This document shows, piece by piece, positions 9,691-18,555 of a stretch of 64,000 bases of DNA. The stretch's first letter is position 1; each line of letters begins with the position of its first letter. A program made the position numbers and the translations under genes. This DNA comes from Hyphomicrobium sp. (GTDB taxonomy: Bacteria > Pseudomonadota > Alphaproteobacteria > Rhizobiales > Hyphomicrobiaceae): contig JAKFUV010000013.1 in the NCBI GenBank assembly GCA_021732485.1, positions 132,231 through 196,230 of the forward strand, in the 5' to 3' direction. The notes below the pieces were generated by a model, which saw nothing but the letters and a program-made list of their open reading frames with translations, made no database searches and had not been told where the DNA came from.

Positions 9691-10005
9691 ATGTCGGATG
9701 CCGCTGGCGTATTTGACAAGGGCGAAATTGCCTTGATGCGCGAAGCTTATCGCCGTGCCGCTGCCGACTTGCCGAAATCTTCAGCTATTGCGATTTCTCA
9801 GACTCGTGATTTCGATGATCAGTTGGCGATCCATATTTTGCGCGAGGTGGCGCGTGGACACATGGATATCACGACCTTCGCGAATCGCGCTGTGGAGGCA
9901 CTGATGAGTCATTGCGTCACGACGACCGACGTCGCCCAATCCCTGATTGAGGACTTGGCGAGCCGGTCGCAAATCGACATGCGCAGTGCAGCTCACACAA
10001 ATTAG
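9691..10005 (+). CDS. Small hypothetical protein
   Basis: Predicted soluble protein of 104 residues, rich in Ala and charged residues and probably all helical (GEIALMREAYRRAAADL, DFDDQLAIHILREVARGH). The second of two in-frame ATGs (9691) is preferred because GGAG lies six bases upstream; the first ATG (9685) directly abuts that GGAG. No family is recognised. The DNA before it (9400-9680) is noticeably richer in A/T than the surroundings. Its stop overlaps the end of the convergent membrane protein gene by 4 bases. Confidence 0.6.
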   Translation: MSDAAGVFDKGEIALMREAYRRAAADLPKSSAIAISQTRDFDDQLAIHILREVARGHMDITTFANRAVEALMSHCVTTTDVAQSLIEDLASRSQIDMRSAAHTN

Positions 10006-10277
10006 CTTCGCGTCTCGCCGCGCCGACCGCGATCATTCAGATCGCCATCATCCAATCCCAGCCCCTTGGCGGTCGCGTCTCTGTTCGACGGCTTGCGCAA
10101 AAAGTACGCGAGCGAGCCGATCAGCACCACCAGCACGGCCGCGAATGTGAAGTAAAACAGCGATGGGACAATCGCCTCATTGGGTTGTGCTGTCTCAGCG
10201 ACGTCTTGCGCTGCTACTGCAGACGTGAACGCGACGCTGGCGAATAACGCCGGCAATGCCGAATTGATAAAAGCCAT
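10002..10277 (-). CDS. Small exported single-span membrane protein
   Basis: Protein of 91 residues: a signal peptide (MAFINSALPALFASVAFTSAVAA, cleavage likely after Ala-Ala near residue 23), a short acidic linker, one membrane helix (FYFTFAAVLVVLIGSLAYFL) and a charged Arg/Asp-rich C-terminal tail. GGAG lies five to six bases before the ATG at 10277. It is downstream of the decarboxylase gene's region but converges with the neighbouring small gene. No family or function is recognised. Confidence 0.6.
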   Translation of the reverse strand: MAFINSALPALFASVAFTSAVAAQDVAETAQPNEAIVPSLFYFTFAAVLVVLIGSLAYFLRKPSNRDATAKGLGLDDGDLNDRGRRGETRS

Positions 10278-10379
10278 GACAGTCTCCGTCTGTGATGTTC
10301 ATTCACAGCGTCAACGTCAAAAAAAGCCTATAGTTCCGTCATTCGTCGAGCGTCGTTCGTTGCCCTGATTTGGCGGCCC

Positions 10380-11555
10380 TCACGCATTCAGCGCGATGGG
10401 GGTCACGTCTGCGCTGTATACGGTATACATGGGGTCATCCTGAAGGATGACATCCTTGTATTCGCCGTATCCGTTAAAACGCGTCGACATCGCGCGCGCA
10501 TAGGCACCAAGGTTGCCAATTTCGATGTAATCGCCTTCCTTGATTGATGCGGGCAGCATAAATGGCCCCTTCATGTGATCGATCGAATCGCAGGTCGGTC
10601 CCCAGAATTCGAACGGCACGAGCGCTTCGCCCGGGTCAAGATCAGCGCGGATCAACTTCACCGGAAACGAAAAATCCAAATGAGCAGCGTCGAACAGCGC
10701 GCCATACGCGCCGTCGTTGATGTATAGGCTGTTGTCCTTACGCAGATCGACTTTGACGATCAGGCTCTCGGCCTCCGCCACAAGCGCGCGACCCGGTTCG
10801 CAAATCAGGCGGCAATGCTCCGTCACCGGCATTTTATCCATTGACGTCTTGATGACGTCGATGAAATCCGACAATCGCGAGGGAATGCTGTCGTTGTATC
10901 GCGACGGGAACCCGCCGCCAACATCGATAGCATCCACCACCACGCCGGCTTTGACGATCAGCGACTTGGCCTCTTCAAAGGCCATTGCAAAGGCATCCGG
11001 CGTCGTCGTCTGCGAGCCGACGTGAAAAGTTATGCCAAGCTCATCCGCGACCTGCCGGGTTTTCACCAGAAGTCGCTGGGCTTTCTGTCCCGAGATGCCG
11101 AACTTATGTTCGAGCGGCACGCGGCTATTCTTGGCCGGAACCGAGATGCGTACAAACAGCTCCAAGTTTTTGGCACCATCGGTTTCCTCGACAATTTTCT
11201 GCAACTCGTCCTCGCTGTCGAGAGCGAAGCATTTGATGTCGTAATCGAAGTAGGCTTTGCGTATGGCGTGCCGCGCTTTCACCGGATGCATGAAATGCAG
11301 ACGAACGCCCGGGATCGTTGCTGCGTCTTCCAATTCGGCCACGGAGGCGACGTCGAACTGCGTGATGCCTGCGCCATAAAGTGCGCCAAGCAAAAACACC
11401 GAGCTGTTGGCTTTGTAGGCGTAAGCGATTTCGCCTGGAAAATTGTTGATGAACCACCGCGCGGCACGCCCAGCGGCGTGGGGGCGGGCGGCGAAGACCG
11501 GCAAATCCGGCTTCAACGCCGTGACCATGTCGAGCGCCGATCGGAATTTTTCCAT
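10380..11555 (-). CDS. Fold III PLP decarboxylase (ornithine/lysine decarboxylase)
   Basis: Alanine-racemase-fold (fold type III) PLP decarboxylase of 391 residues, the eukaryotic-ODC-like class used by many alphaproteobacteria to make putrescine (or cadaverine). The PLP lysine is Lys48 in IAYAYKAN. The substrate-binding half has DVGGGFPSRY, CEPGRALVAEAESLIV, and the active-site Cys in GPTCDSID, which the dimer partner supplies. Ornithine and lysine specificity cannot be told apart by eye. GGAGGT lies nine bases before the ATG at 11555. It stands alone, but its product putrescine would feed the carboxyspermidine genes at 35.2-38.2 kb. Confidence 0.9.
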   Translation of the reverse strand: MEKFRSALDMVTALKPDLPVFAARPHAAGRAARWFINNFPGEIAYAYKANSSVFLLGALYGAGITQFDVASVAELEDAATIPGVRLHFMHPVKARHAIRKAYFDYDIKCFALDSEDELQKIVEETDGAKNLELFVRISVPAKNSRVPLEHKFGISGQKAQRLLVKTRQVADELGITFHVGSQTTTPDAFAMAFEEAKSLIVKAGVVVDAIDVGGGFPSRYNDSIPSRLSDFIDVIKTSMDKMPVTEHCRLICEPGRALVAEAESLIVKVDLRKDNSLYINDGAYGALFDAAHLDFSFPVKLIRADLDPGEALVPFEFWGPTCDSIDHMKGPFMLPASIKEGDYIEIGNLGAYARAMSTRFNGYGEYKDVILQDDPMYTVYSADVTPIALNA

Positions 11556-12170
11556 CGCGATATTACCTCCACCGTGGCGGTTGTTTGCCGCTGTGAATGA
11601 TTACGCGCACATGCGCCAAAACGATCGCTGCATTTAGGGTTTCCGGTCACTTCTGTAAAGGCGTCTGGCGCCACGTCGCCCGACGACGATTAATCAGGGC
11701 TTGCGACCAGACGTGCGTGAGCGGCGCTAACTCTGCCCAACTTTGCGGCACTAACACAGTCGATGATGAGATCGTGTGACAGAGCTGCGTCAACGATGCC
11801 GCCGGTCGTGCGCGCCATCGTGAGGTGCCGAGGTTGCAAGACGCCGTTGTCCAGTCGCCTTGCCCTTGCCTTCACCCTTGCCTTTGGCGGCTTCTTGATC
11901 GGCTTCGCCCTCGGTGTGGGGCGCGGCCGGCCAACTATCGCGTCATGGGTGCAATCTCCGTCTGGCGACTGATCGGCGACATCGTGCGGCCGAGCGCGAC
12001 GGCTTTAGCGGCAGCGGTGGCGATCACCGGTGCGCAAGGGTTGAGTGCTGCCGGTGTCGTCGCGTTGAGCCCGCGTATGGATTGGTTTGGATGACTCATC
12101 GGCGACACAATCATCGCCGGTGTTGCGTTGGCGCATGACGACCGGTCTCGTAACGTCACGTGAACCGCCA
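11556..12170. other. Intergenic stretch without a convincing gene
   Basis: About 615 bp between the decarboxylase start and the cytochrome gene's stop. Several overlapping open frames of 60-90 codons occur on both strands (for example 11763-11972 and 11945-12094 on plus, 11935-12174 on minus), some hydrophobic. None has a good ribosome binding site or recognisable similarity. A CTTGCC-rich direct repeat lies near 11857-11885. The decarboxylase promoter should be in the left part. Confidence 0.5.
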
Positions 12171-14615
12171 TCAATTTTCGCCAATGACCAGGACGGCGCG
12201 GCCATCGCGCAAAGTTCCGGCGGGTAATGTCATCGCCGGCGTCTCAACGCGCGGCTCTCGCGATCGGCGGCGACGCTGCGCTTCAGCCCGTGCGGCCTTT
12301 GCTTGTTCGACCTTTTGTGGATTGGCCCGCAAGTCGGCTTCGGTTTCAATCGTATCTCGGATGAAATTTTCCCAATTTCCCAGAACCGTAAATTTCTGGC
12401 GCTCGAAATCGTGTTCGATACCCGCCGGTGGCGCCGGTGAGATCGAGCATCGCGCCAGCAATGTTTCGGCCGTCGTCGACTTGAAGCGCAGCTGATAGGG
12501 CGCGTTGACGCTTGGCACGGCAATCGCCCGGTGCGCGTCCAAGCGGTTCTCGGGCTCAAAATCATTTGGGAAAAGTACGGTCGCTTGTCCCTCATCATTG
12601 ACGCTGACGATCGTCAAGTAACAGTCTCTGTCGGCTTCAACCTTGATACCGATCAGATCGTTTCGCGACGGACGGGGCGTATCGAGCCACATGCTCAAAC
12701 CGATTTCGCTTTGGACATCCCGCAGAAATCCGCCTGAATCAGCCTGCGCACTCGGCGCATCGCGACCCGACACTAAAGCAAACAGCCGGTTGAGTTCCCC
12801 TCTCGACAAACTTCCGTGCTGAAGTCGGCGGGCAAGAGGCGCCGCGTCTCCCGTAGCTTTTGTCAGCAGGTCAATAAACTTGTCTCGGGCCAGTCCGGAT
12901 TGAGACAGCGCTGCCGTAAAACTTGTGGCGGCGTGGTAGCGGGCGGCCAATGCCGTCACCGGTTCTTCGCCGCCAAGCCGCAACGACGGATCAATGCCGG
13001 CCGTCACCATGGCATTGCGATAGCGTTCATTGTCGCCGCTGATGAGCAGCGACAATTCACTGTCGCTCGAATAGAGCTGCAGTGCGGCTGCTTTGACGTC
13101 GCTGGCAAGCGCCGCTGGTTCGGCGGCGGCATAAGCGCGAAACGCGTCTTTCACACCGATCACCCCCGACGCGTGACAGGCGAAACATTGCGAGCCGGGT
13201 GTCGTACCAGGCTCGCTGCCGGACATGCCGTCGCCAGAAAACGCCGCCTCGACACCGGGGATCACCCGCTCGATGCGATTGCCGGCGGCGTCGAACAAGG
13301 CGCTTGCGAGAAACCCGTTCGGCAACGCAAAGAGCGCTCGGATCTGATCCGGCTTAAAAGGAGTTGAAATGCTTGGCGTTCGCTTTGGACCGAGCGGATA
13401 AGCAAAAAGGTTCTGCTCATCGAGACTGGTGGCGAAATCGTAAACAAGCCAAAATCCACCGAGCGCGCCTGGATGACGTTCCGACAAACGATTTCCGCGC
13501 GTGACTGCACTTGCGCGAATGGTTGCCCGGCGCGCACTTCCGGTGCGAAGGTTGCGCTCCATATCGACACCGCTCAAGCGCGCCAACTCTTGGAGCGTGC
13601 CCGGCAGCCGCAGAAGCGTGTAATAAAGTGGAGGTTTGGACATGGCGGCGGCCAGCCAATCACCGGCAGCGATCGGAGCCCGCGTACCGGCGCGATCGAG
13701 CACGTCGCTAGCGAGCGGAGCGCCAAGCTGTGGTGGGGCGCCACGCAGCAGCGCCTCCCAATCCGCTGCGACCCACCCGAGATCGGCCAGCTTGAAAGAA
13801 TACAGCGTGCCGCTTGGATCGAGCGGCGTCAGCGTCACCACCTCGGGCGACCAGGACACGCCGTTGAGAACTTTGGTTAAGGCTTGGCGATAACCCGTCA
13901 TTTCGCTGACCGAGGCGCAGGCGTTGAACAGATGCGCGAGCGACACAAAGCGCAGATCGCGTGCGCCGTCTCGCTCCACCGTCTGGGCATCGCGAACCAG
14001 CGTTTCGATGGCGGCAGCCGTGACGGGTGCTCGCGCATGACAGGCTTGAACGCCGCTGCCGAGATCGGCAATCCATTCCCGCACGGCTTCGACATCCTCC
14101 GGCTTCGGTTCTGTCGCAGACGCGGCATCGGCGTAAACGTCGAGCGGCGCATGACGGGTGGCGAGAATGTCGTACAGGCGCGAGGCATCAGGCAGGCCGG
14201 GGCGAACGAGCACTGGATCGCGCATCAACTGATCGACATCCAGGATGTTGGCCAATCCGCCTGACGGCCGCAGGCGTTCGGTGCGGCCGACCTGATGGCA
14301 ACGCGCACAATGGTTTTCAAACACTGCATAGGCCTTTGCGGCCCGCGCTTCGTCAGGTCGCGGCGGGATCGTTACCTCGTCGGCCGTTGCTGAGGTGATC
14401 GCGGGTGGCGCAGCGGCCGGCACTGCGGGGTCGTTGCCCGCCGCCGTTGCCGTTGCCGGTGCCGCCGCTGCCGAGTCCATCGATCGAGGATCGCCAGAGG
14501 GTTGCGCTGAGACTTGCCGAACTGGGTAGGCGAGCGCTAACGCCGCGATTGCGCCGCCGATCAGGAGCGCACGTCGCCATCGAAGGCGCGCGAATATCCT
14601 GTCTAAGCCGAGCAT
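12171..14615 (-). CDS. Exported c-type cytochrome protein with DUF4384-like C-terminus
   Basis: Large exported protein of 814 residues. After an N-terminal signal/anchor helix (residues 15-35) comes an Ala/Pro-rich linker. A first haem site CARCH (Cys103-His107) follows, then a long middle region of unknown type containing GALGGFWLVYDFATS, and a second haem site CFACH (Cys477-His481). Near residues 660-770 there is a segment like DUF4384 (DRDCYLTIVSVNDEGQATVL, LFPNDFEPENRL), and the tail is Arg-rich. DUF4384 domains usually occur in surface or kinase-linked proteins, so this pairing with cytochrome motifs is odd. Start: ATG 14615 with AGGGG five bases upstream. It needs the Ccm system coded at 51-56 kb. 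Function unknown. Confidence 0.72.
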   Translation of the reverse strand: MLGLDRIFARLRWRRALLIGGAIAALALAYPVRQVSAQPSGDPRSMDSAAAAPATATAAGNDPAVPAAAPPAITSATADEVTIPPRPDEARAAKAYAVFENHCARCHQVGRTERLRPSGGLANILDVDQLMRDPVLVRPGLPDASRLYDILATRHAPLDVYADAASATEPKPEDVEAVREWIADLGSGVQACHARAPVTAAAIETLVRDAQTVERDGARDLRFVSLAHLFNACASVSEMTGYRQALTKVLNGVSWSPEVVTLTPLDPSGTLYSFKLADLGWVAADWEALLRGAPPQLGAPLASDVLDRAGTRAPIAAGDWLAAAMSKPPLYYTLLRLPGTLQELARLSGVDMERNLRTGSARRATIRASAVTRGNRLSERHPGALGGFWLVYDFATSLDEQNLFAYPLGPKRTPSISTPFKPDQIRALFALPNGFLASALFDAAGNRIERVIPGVEAAFSGDGMSGSEPGTTPGSQCFACHASGVIGVKDAFRAYAAAEPAALASDVKAAALQLYSSDSELSLLISGDNERYRNAMVTAGIDPSLRLGGEEPVTALAARYHAATSFTAALSQSGLARDKFIDLLTKATGDAAPLARRLQHGSLSRGELNRLFALVSGRDAPSAQADSGGFLRDVQSEIGLSMWLDTPRPSRNDLIGIKVEADRDCYLTIVSVNDEGQATVLFPNDFEPENRLDAHRAIAVPSVNAPYQLRFKSTTAETLLARCSISPAPPAGIEHDFERQKFTVLGNWENFIRDTIETEADLRANPQKVEQAKAARAEAQRRRRSREPRVETPAMTLPAGTLRDGRAVLVIGEN

Positions 14616-14896
14616 TGTTTCCCCTGAATTCCCCCGCGAGCAGATCGCGGTCGGCACCATATGCGGCGATGTTGGCAAAGCCTAGACCGTGCCTTGGACC
14701 ACACCTATCGAGGCGACGCCCCCGATTGGGGTCGCACAGCCCGCTGTTGGTTGCACTGCTTCCGCCAAACCGACGTGCTGGCACATAGACGTCGCTTGAC
14801 GATTGAGCTTTCGACTTCGTTGCCCAAACAGTTATTTTATCGGCGAACACGATCCGATCGCCACAAGATCAACCGCACGGAAAGAATCCCACAACG

Positions 14897-16573
14897 ATGC
14901 AACCAGGATTGCAATCCGGCGGCGGCGCGCTGATTTCGCAACTGACGACCGAGGGCGTCAAGCATCTGTTCATGGTGCCGGGCGAAAGCTTCCTGGCGGT
15001 GCTCGACGCCTTGCACGGCTCGTCCGCGATCCGACCGATCACCTGCCGTCATGAATCAGCGGCTGCCATGATGGCGGAAGCCACCGGAAAACTGACCGGT
15101 GAGCCGGGCGTCGCCATCGTGACGCGAGGGCCAGGCGCGGCCAACGCGCTGTCGGGTGTTTATATCGCCCAGCAAGATGCGTCGCCGATGCTCCTCCTGG
15201 TCGGCATGCCGCCGCGCGCTATGGCGCAACGCGCAGCCTTCCAGTCGATCGATTTGACCGCAGTGTTTGCGCCGCTGACCAAGTGGTGCGCCATCGTTCC
15301 CAGTGCCTCGGCAGTGCCGGAGTTCATCCGTCGCGCCATGCAGATTGCGCGTTCGGATCGGCCGGGTCCGGTTGTGCTGGGGTTGCCGGAGGATGTGCTG
15401 GCGGAAGCCACCGATGCCGCCACACGCGTCAAGCCAATGCCCGCACATCTGCCGGTCGGCCCCGACGCACGCCGGCATATCGCAAGGACGTTGGCTCATG
15501 CAGCACGGCCCGTCATCTTCGTCGGCGGCGGCACGTGGTCACCGGCGGCGAGCGTCGCGCTGGCACAGTTCGCCGATCGATTTGACATCCCGATCGTCAC
15601 CAGTTTTCGGCGTCAGGCACATGTCGACAATCGCCTCGGCAGTTACATCGGACACGCCGGGCTCGGCATGGACGAGCGGTTGCGCGTTGCCTTGAACATC
15701 GCCGATTGCGTCATCGCGCTCGGCTCCAGGCTTGGCGACGTCACGACGAATGGCTTCTCACTATTTACCGGCCGCGATCCGAGCCAAAAATTGCTTCTGA
15801 TTTCGGCGGATGCGGATGCTTTCGCCGCCACGTATCCGCACGCGCACCGCATGACGGCCTGCCCGATGGCGGCCGCAGCGATGTTGGCGTCGTTGCCGCG
15901 GCCTCCGAAATCGCCGCGCTGGAAAATCTGGCGCCGCGATTTACGGCAGGCCTATATCGCAAGCGCGACGCCGCAAGCGACACCCAGCGCGGTTCAAATG
16001 GAACAGATCGTGATGGAGCTATCGAATACTTTGCCGGAAGGCGCCATCATCACCAATGGCGCTGGTAATTACGCAGCGTTTTTGCATCGCTATTTCGTCT
16101 ATAAAACGTATCCCTCACAGCTGGCCCCCATTTCAGGGTTCATGGGCTATGGACTGCCGGCCGCCATAGCGGCAAAACTGGCTCATCCGGAAACAACCGT
16201 CATCGCGATGGCCGGCGACGGTTGCTATCAAATGACGTCGCAGGACCTCGCCACTGCCGTGCAGTTTGCTGTGCCCCTCGTCGTCATTATCGCCAACAAT
16301 GGCGCACTCGGGACCATCCGCATGCACCAGGAGCAGGCGTATCCGGGTCGCGTCATCGCAACCAGCTTGATGAACCCCGATTTCACAGCTCAGGCGCGGG
16401 CCGCCGGCGCAGCAGCATGGCGCGTGGCGCGAACGGCAGATTTTACCGTGGCTCTTCGCGAAGCCGTCGCCGTTTCCAACGAGCAGCAGCGGCCCGCCGT
16501 GATTGAATTGATGCTTGATATCGAAGCCATTTCACCGCACGCGACAATAACCGGTTTGCGCGCACGCAATTAA
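14897..16573 (+). CDS. Thiamine pyrophosphate-dependent enzyme, acetolactate synthase-like
   Basis: ThDP-dependent enzyme of 558 residues with the three-domain ALS/benzoylformate decarboxylase layout. The N-terminal domain has catalytic Glu53 (RHESAAAMMAEA) and GPGAANALSGV. A central domain follows (VFVGGGTWSPAA). The C-terminal ThDP/Mg domain has GDGCYQMTSQDLATAV...NNG. No regulatory ilvH partner is adjacent, so it is more likely a catabolic or uncharacterised ALS-like enzyme than the biosynthetic acetohydroxyacid synthase. The start at 14897 (MQPGLQSGGGALISQL) fits the domain edge; the ribosome binding site is weak. Divergent from the cytochrome gene across about 280 bp. Confidence 0.85.
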   Translation: MQPGLQSGGGALISQLTTEGVKHLFMVPGESFLAVLDALHGSSAIRPITCRHESAAAMMAEATGKLTGEPGVAIVTRGPGAANALSGVYIAQQDASPMLLLVGMPPRAMAQRAAFQSIDLTAVFAPLTKWCAIVPSASAVPEFIRRAMQIARSDRPGPVVLGLPEDVLAEATDAATRVKPMPAHLPVGPDARRHIARTLAHAARPVIFVGGGTWSPAASVALAQFADRFDIPIVTSFRRQAHVDNRLGSYIGHAGLGMDERLRVALNIADCVIALGSRLGDVTTNGFSLFTGRDPSQKLLLISADADAFAATYPHAHRMTACPMAAAAMLASLPRPPKSPRWKIWRRDLRQAYIASATPQATPSAVQMEQIVMELSNTLPEGAIITNGAGNYAAFLHRYFVYKTYPSQLAPISGFMGYGLPAAIAAKLAHPETTVIAMAGDGCYQMTSQDLATAVQFAVPLVVIIANNGALGTIRMHQEQAYPGRVIATSLMNPDFTAQARAAGAAAWRVARTADFTVALREAVAVSNEQQRPAVIELMLDIEAISPHATITGLRARN

Positions 16574-16722
16574 GGCCCGAAACTTGGCCGAATTAACGAG
16601 TGTCAATAAAGTGCTAAATTAACGCTTTGGGAATTAGCCATAAGCCGTCGTCCAGTTAGACTAACAAATCCCTATAGGTTATAAGTTCCTTACCCGAATA
16701 CATCACCCGAAAGTGGGCGCCG

Positions 16723-16887
16723 ATGGATCTAGAAGCCGCAAAAATTGCAAACGCCGTTGCGGGTCGCTGGACAAAGGCTGGCATGCTGGCGTGTTTTGTA
16801 TTGGCTTGCGGTTGGCTTTTAACATCACTGGCACTCGCTGATCGCACGAACGCAGTACCGTCTTCGACATCTTTGGCCCACTCCTGA
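16723..16887 (+). CDS. Possible small membrane protein
   Basis: Open frame of 54 codons (MDLEAAKIANAVAGRWTKAG...) with one hydrophobic segment (MLACFVLACGWLLTSLALA) resembling a signal peptide or single helix, followed by a short polar tail. Bases 16574-16722 before it are A/T-rich and could hold a promoter. The ribosome binding site is weak and no family is recognised. It is followed by a strong hairpin at 16944-16973. It is listed because the helix and clean frame look real. Confidence 0.35.
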   Translation: MDLEAAKIANAVAGRWTKAGMLACFVLACGWLLTSLALADRTNAVPSSTSLAHS

Positions 16888-16943
16888 TCTCAATTCGTCG
16901 ATCTCCCAATTCCCCCTCCACTGACCACTCTCGACGCTCGACC

Positions 16944-16973
16944 AGGGCCCCTCACCGAAAGGTGTGGGGCCCT
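16944..16973. terminator. GC-rich hairpin, likely (bidirectional) terminator
   Basis: Inverted repeat AGGGCCCCTCACC / GGTGTGGGGCCCT with a GAAA tetraloop, pairing 12 of 13 positions. It lies 45 bp past the ilvA stop (minus strand) and 57 bp past the small plus-strand frame at 16723-16887. There is no U-run on either side, so it may be a factor-assisted or pausing hairpin rather than a classical intrinsic terminator. Confidence 0.6.
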
Positions 16974-17017
16974 CTCCCATTTGGCGGCCCAATTGCAATT
17001 GATAGGCTGAATGCGCA

Positions 17018-18271
17018 TTAACGCGCGCCGGAGCCCTTGACGATGACGACATAGCCGGCCCGCCGCAATTCCTCGACCACATGGCTGAGATGGGCGCTGT
17101 CGCGGGTTTCAACGACCAGGTGAAGCTCCGTGCCCTTGGCCGGCACATCGGTAAACACGCGCTGATGATAAACTTCGACGACGTTCGAACCTGCGTCGCC
17201 GATCACACCGGCAACGCGGGCCAATTGGCCCGGCCGATCTGGGATATCGATGGCGAGGCGCGACAGCCGGCCGTCGCGGGCAAGTTCGCGCGTCAGCACG
17301 CTTGCTAGAAGGCGCGTATCGATGTTGCCGCCGCAGAGCACCAGTCCGACCTTGCGGCCTTTGTAGCGATGCGTATCGGCCAGCATGGCTGCGAGACCGG
17401 CCGCACCGGCACCCTCGACAACGGTCTTTTCGATGGTAATGAGAAGCGTAATGGCGCGCTCTAGATCGGCTTCCGAAACCAGCACGATATCGTCGACGAG
17501 TTGATCGATGATGGCGCGCGCGATCGCGCCGGGGTGCGTGACGGCGATGCCCTCCGCAAGCGTGTCACCTCCGACCGGCAGCGATGAGCCTTTCACGGCG
17601 TTGAGCATGGATGGATAGAGCTGCGCCTCGACACCGATGATGCGAATGTCCGGATTGAGCGCCTTCGCAGCCACCGCCATGCCGGCAATCAAACCACCGC
17701 CCCCGATCGGAATGATCAGCGTATCGAGCTCAGGCCGCCGCGCCAGCATTTCGAGCGCGACGGTGCCTTGGCCGGCGATGACGGCTGCATCGTCGTAGGG
17801 GTGAATGAACGTCAAGCCATGGTCATTGCCGTAGCTTCGGGCAAAGCGTGCGGCATCTTCAAGGCTCTGGCCCTCCAGTATCACCGTCGCCCCATGACTA
17901 CGCGTATTCTCGACTTTGATCGTGGGTGTCCAGGCCGGCATCACGATGGTTGCAGGGACATTGAGCCTGCGCGCGTGATACGCCACACCTTGCGCGTGGT
18001 TGCCGGCCGACATAGCGATCACGCCAGCCGAGCGCTCGGCGTCCGTGAGAGTGGCTAACCTGTTCAACGCACCGCGTTCTTTAAACGACGCGGTAAATTG
18101 CTGGTTCTCGAATTTCAGCCAGACCTCAGCACCGGTGATCGTTCCGAGCGTTTGGCTTGGCGCGAAGGGCGTGTCGAGAACCGCTCCGGCGACCCGCTCC
18201 GATGCCGCCCGCACATCTGCCAGCGTGACCGGCAACGTCGACAGCGACGTCTTGCTGCGAACAATGCTCAT
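17018..18271 (-). CDS. ilvA: Threonine ammonia-lyase with C-terminal ACT domain
   Basis: PLP-dependent (fold type II) threonine ammonia-lyase of 417 residues, converting threonine to 2-oxobutanoate for isoleucine synthesis. The PLP lysine is in FTASFKERGALNRL; other motifs are SAGNHAQGVAYHA, PIGGGGLIAG for the cofactor phosphate, and LVLCGGNID. Residues from about 340 form one ACT domain (RLAIDIPDRPGQLARVAGVI), as in the shorter TdcB/IlvA1-type enzymes. The ATG at 18271 begins MSIVRSKTSLS; AAGGAG lies 12 bases before it, a little far. The frame continues 18 codons upstream without a better site. A strong hairpin follows the gene. Confidence 0.93.
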   Translation of the reverse strand: MSIVRSKTSLSTLPVTLADVRAASERVAGAVLDTPFAPSQTLGTITGAEVWLKFENQQFTASFKERGALNRLATLTDAERSAGVIAMSAGNHAQGVAYHARRLNVPATIVMPAWTPTIKVENTRSHGATVILEGQSLEDAARFARSYGNDHGLTFIHPYDDAAVIAGQGTVALEMLARRPELDTLIIPIGGGGLIAGMAVAAKALNPDIRIIGVEAQLYPSMLNAVKGSSLPVGGDTLAEGIAVTHPGAIARAIIDQLVDDIVLVSEADLERAITLLITIEKTVVEGAGAAGLAAMLADTHRYKGRKVGLVLCGGNIDTRLLASVLTRELARDGRLSRLAIDIPDRPGQLARVAGVIGDAGSNVVEVYHQRVFTDVPAKGTELHLVVETRDSAHLSHVVEELRRAGYVVIVKGSGAR

Positions 18272-18555
18272 GGACGTGACGCGCTCCTTGCCAACCCTTG
18301 CGCTCATGCGACGCGCCGAATCCATTTCTTTACCAATCTAGCCCGCCAGCACGCTCCCGGCATCGGGAATTGTGCAGGCCTCGACAAAGGCCGAAGCGGA
18401 ACTAACTTTCGAGAATTCGCCAGCGGCACCACGCGCCAATATCGTCGCTGCAAAGAACCGCGTATAAGCGCCGCCGTAACGCCGACACGCGATTTGAATT
18501 CACCGATCAGTGTGGGCCGCGCAATCGCCACGACGATGAACCAGGATAGGGTGTG

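Noticed and set aside
11763..12174. Overlapping small hydrophobic frames on both strands
   Set aside because: They contradict one another, lack ribosome binding sites and are not recognisable; simple repeats of CTTGCC explain part of the hydrophobicity.
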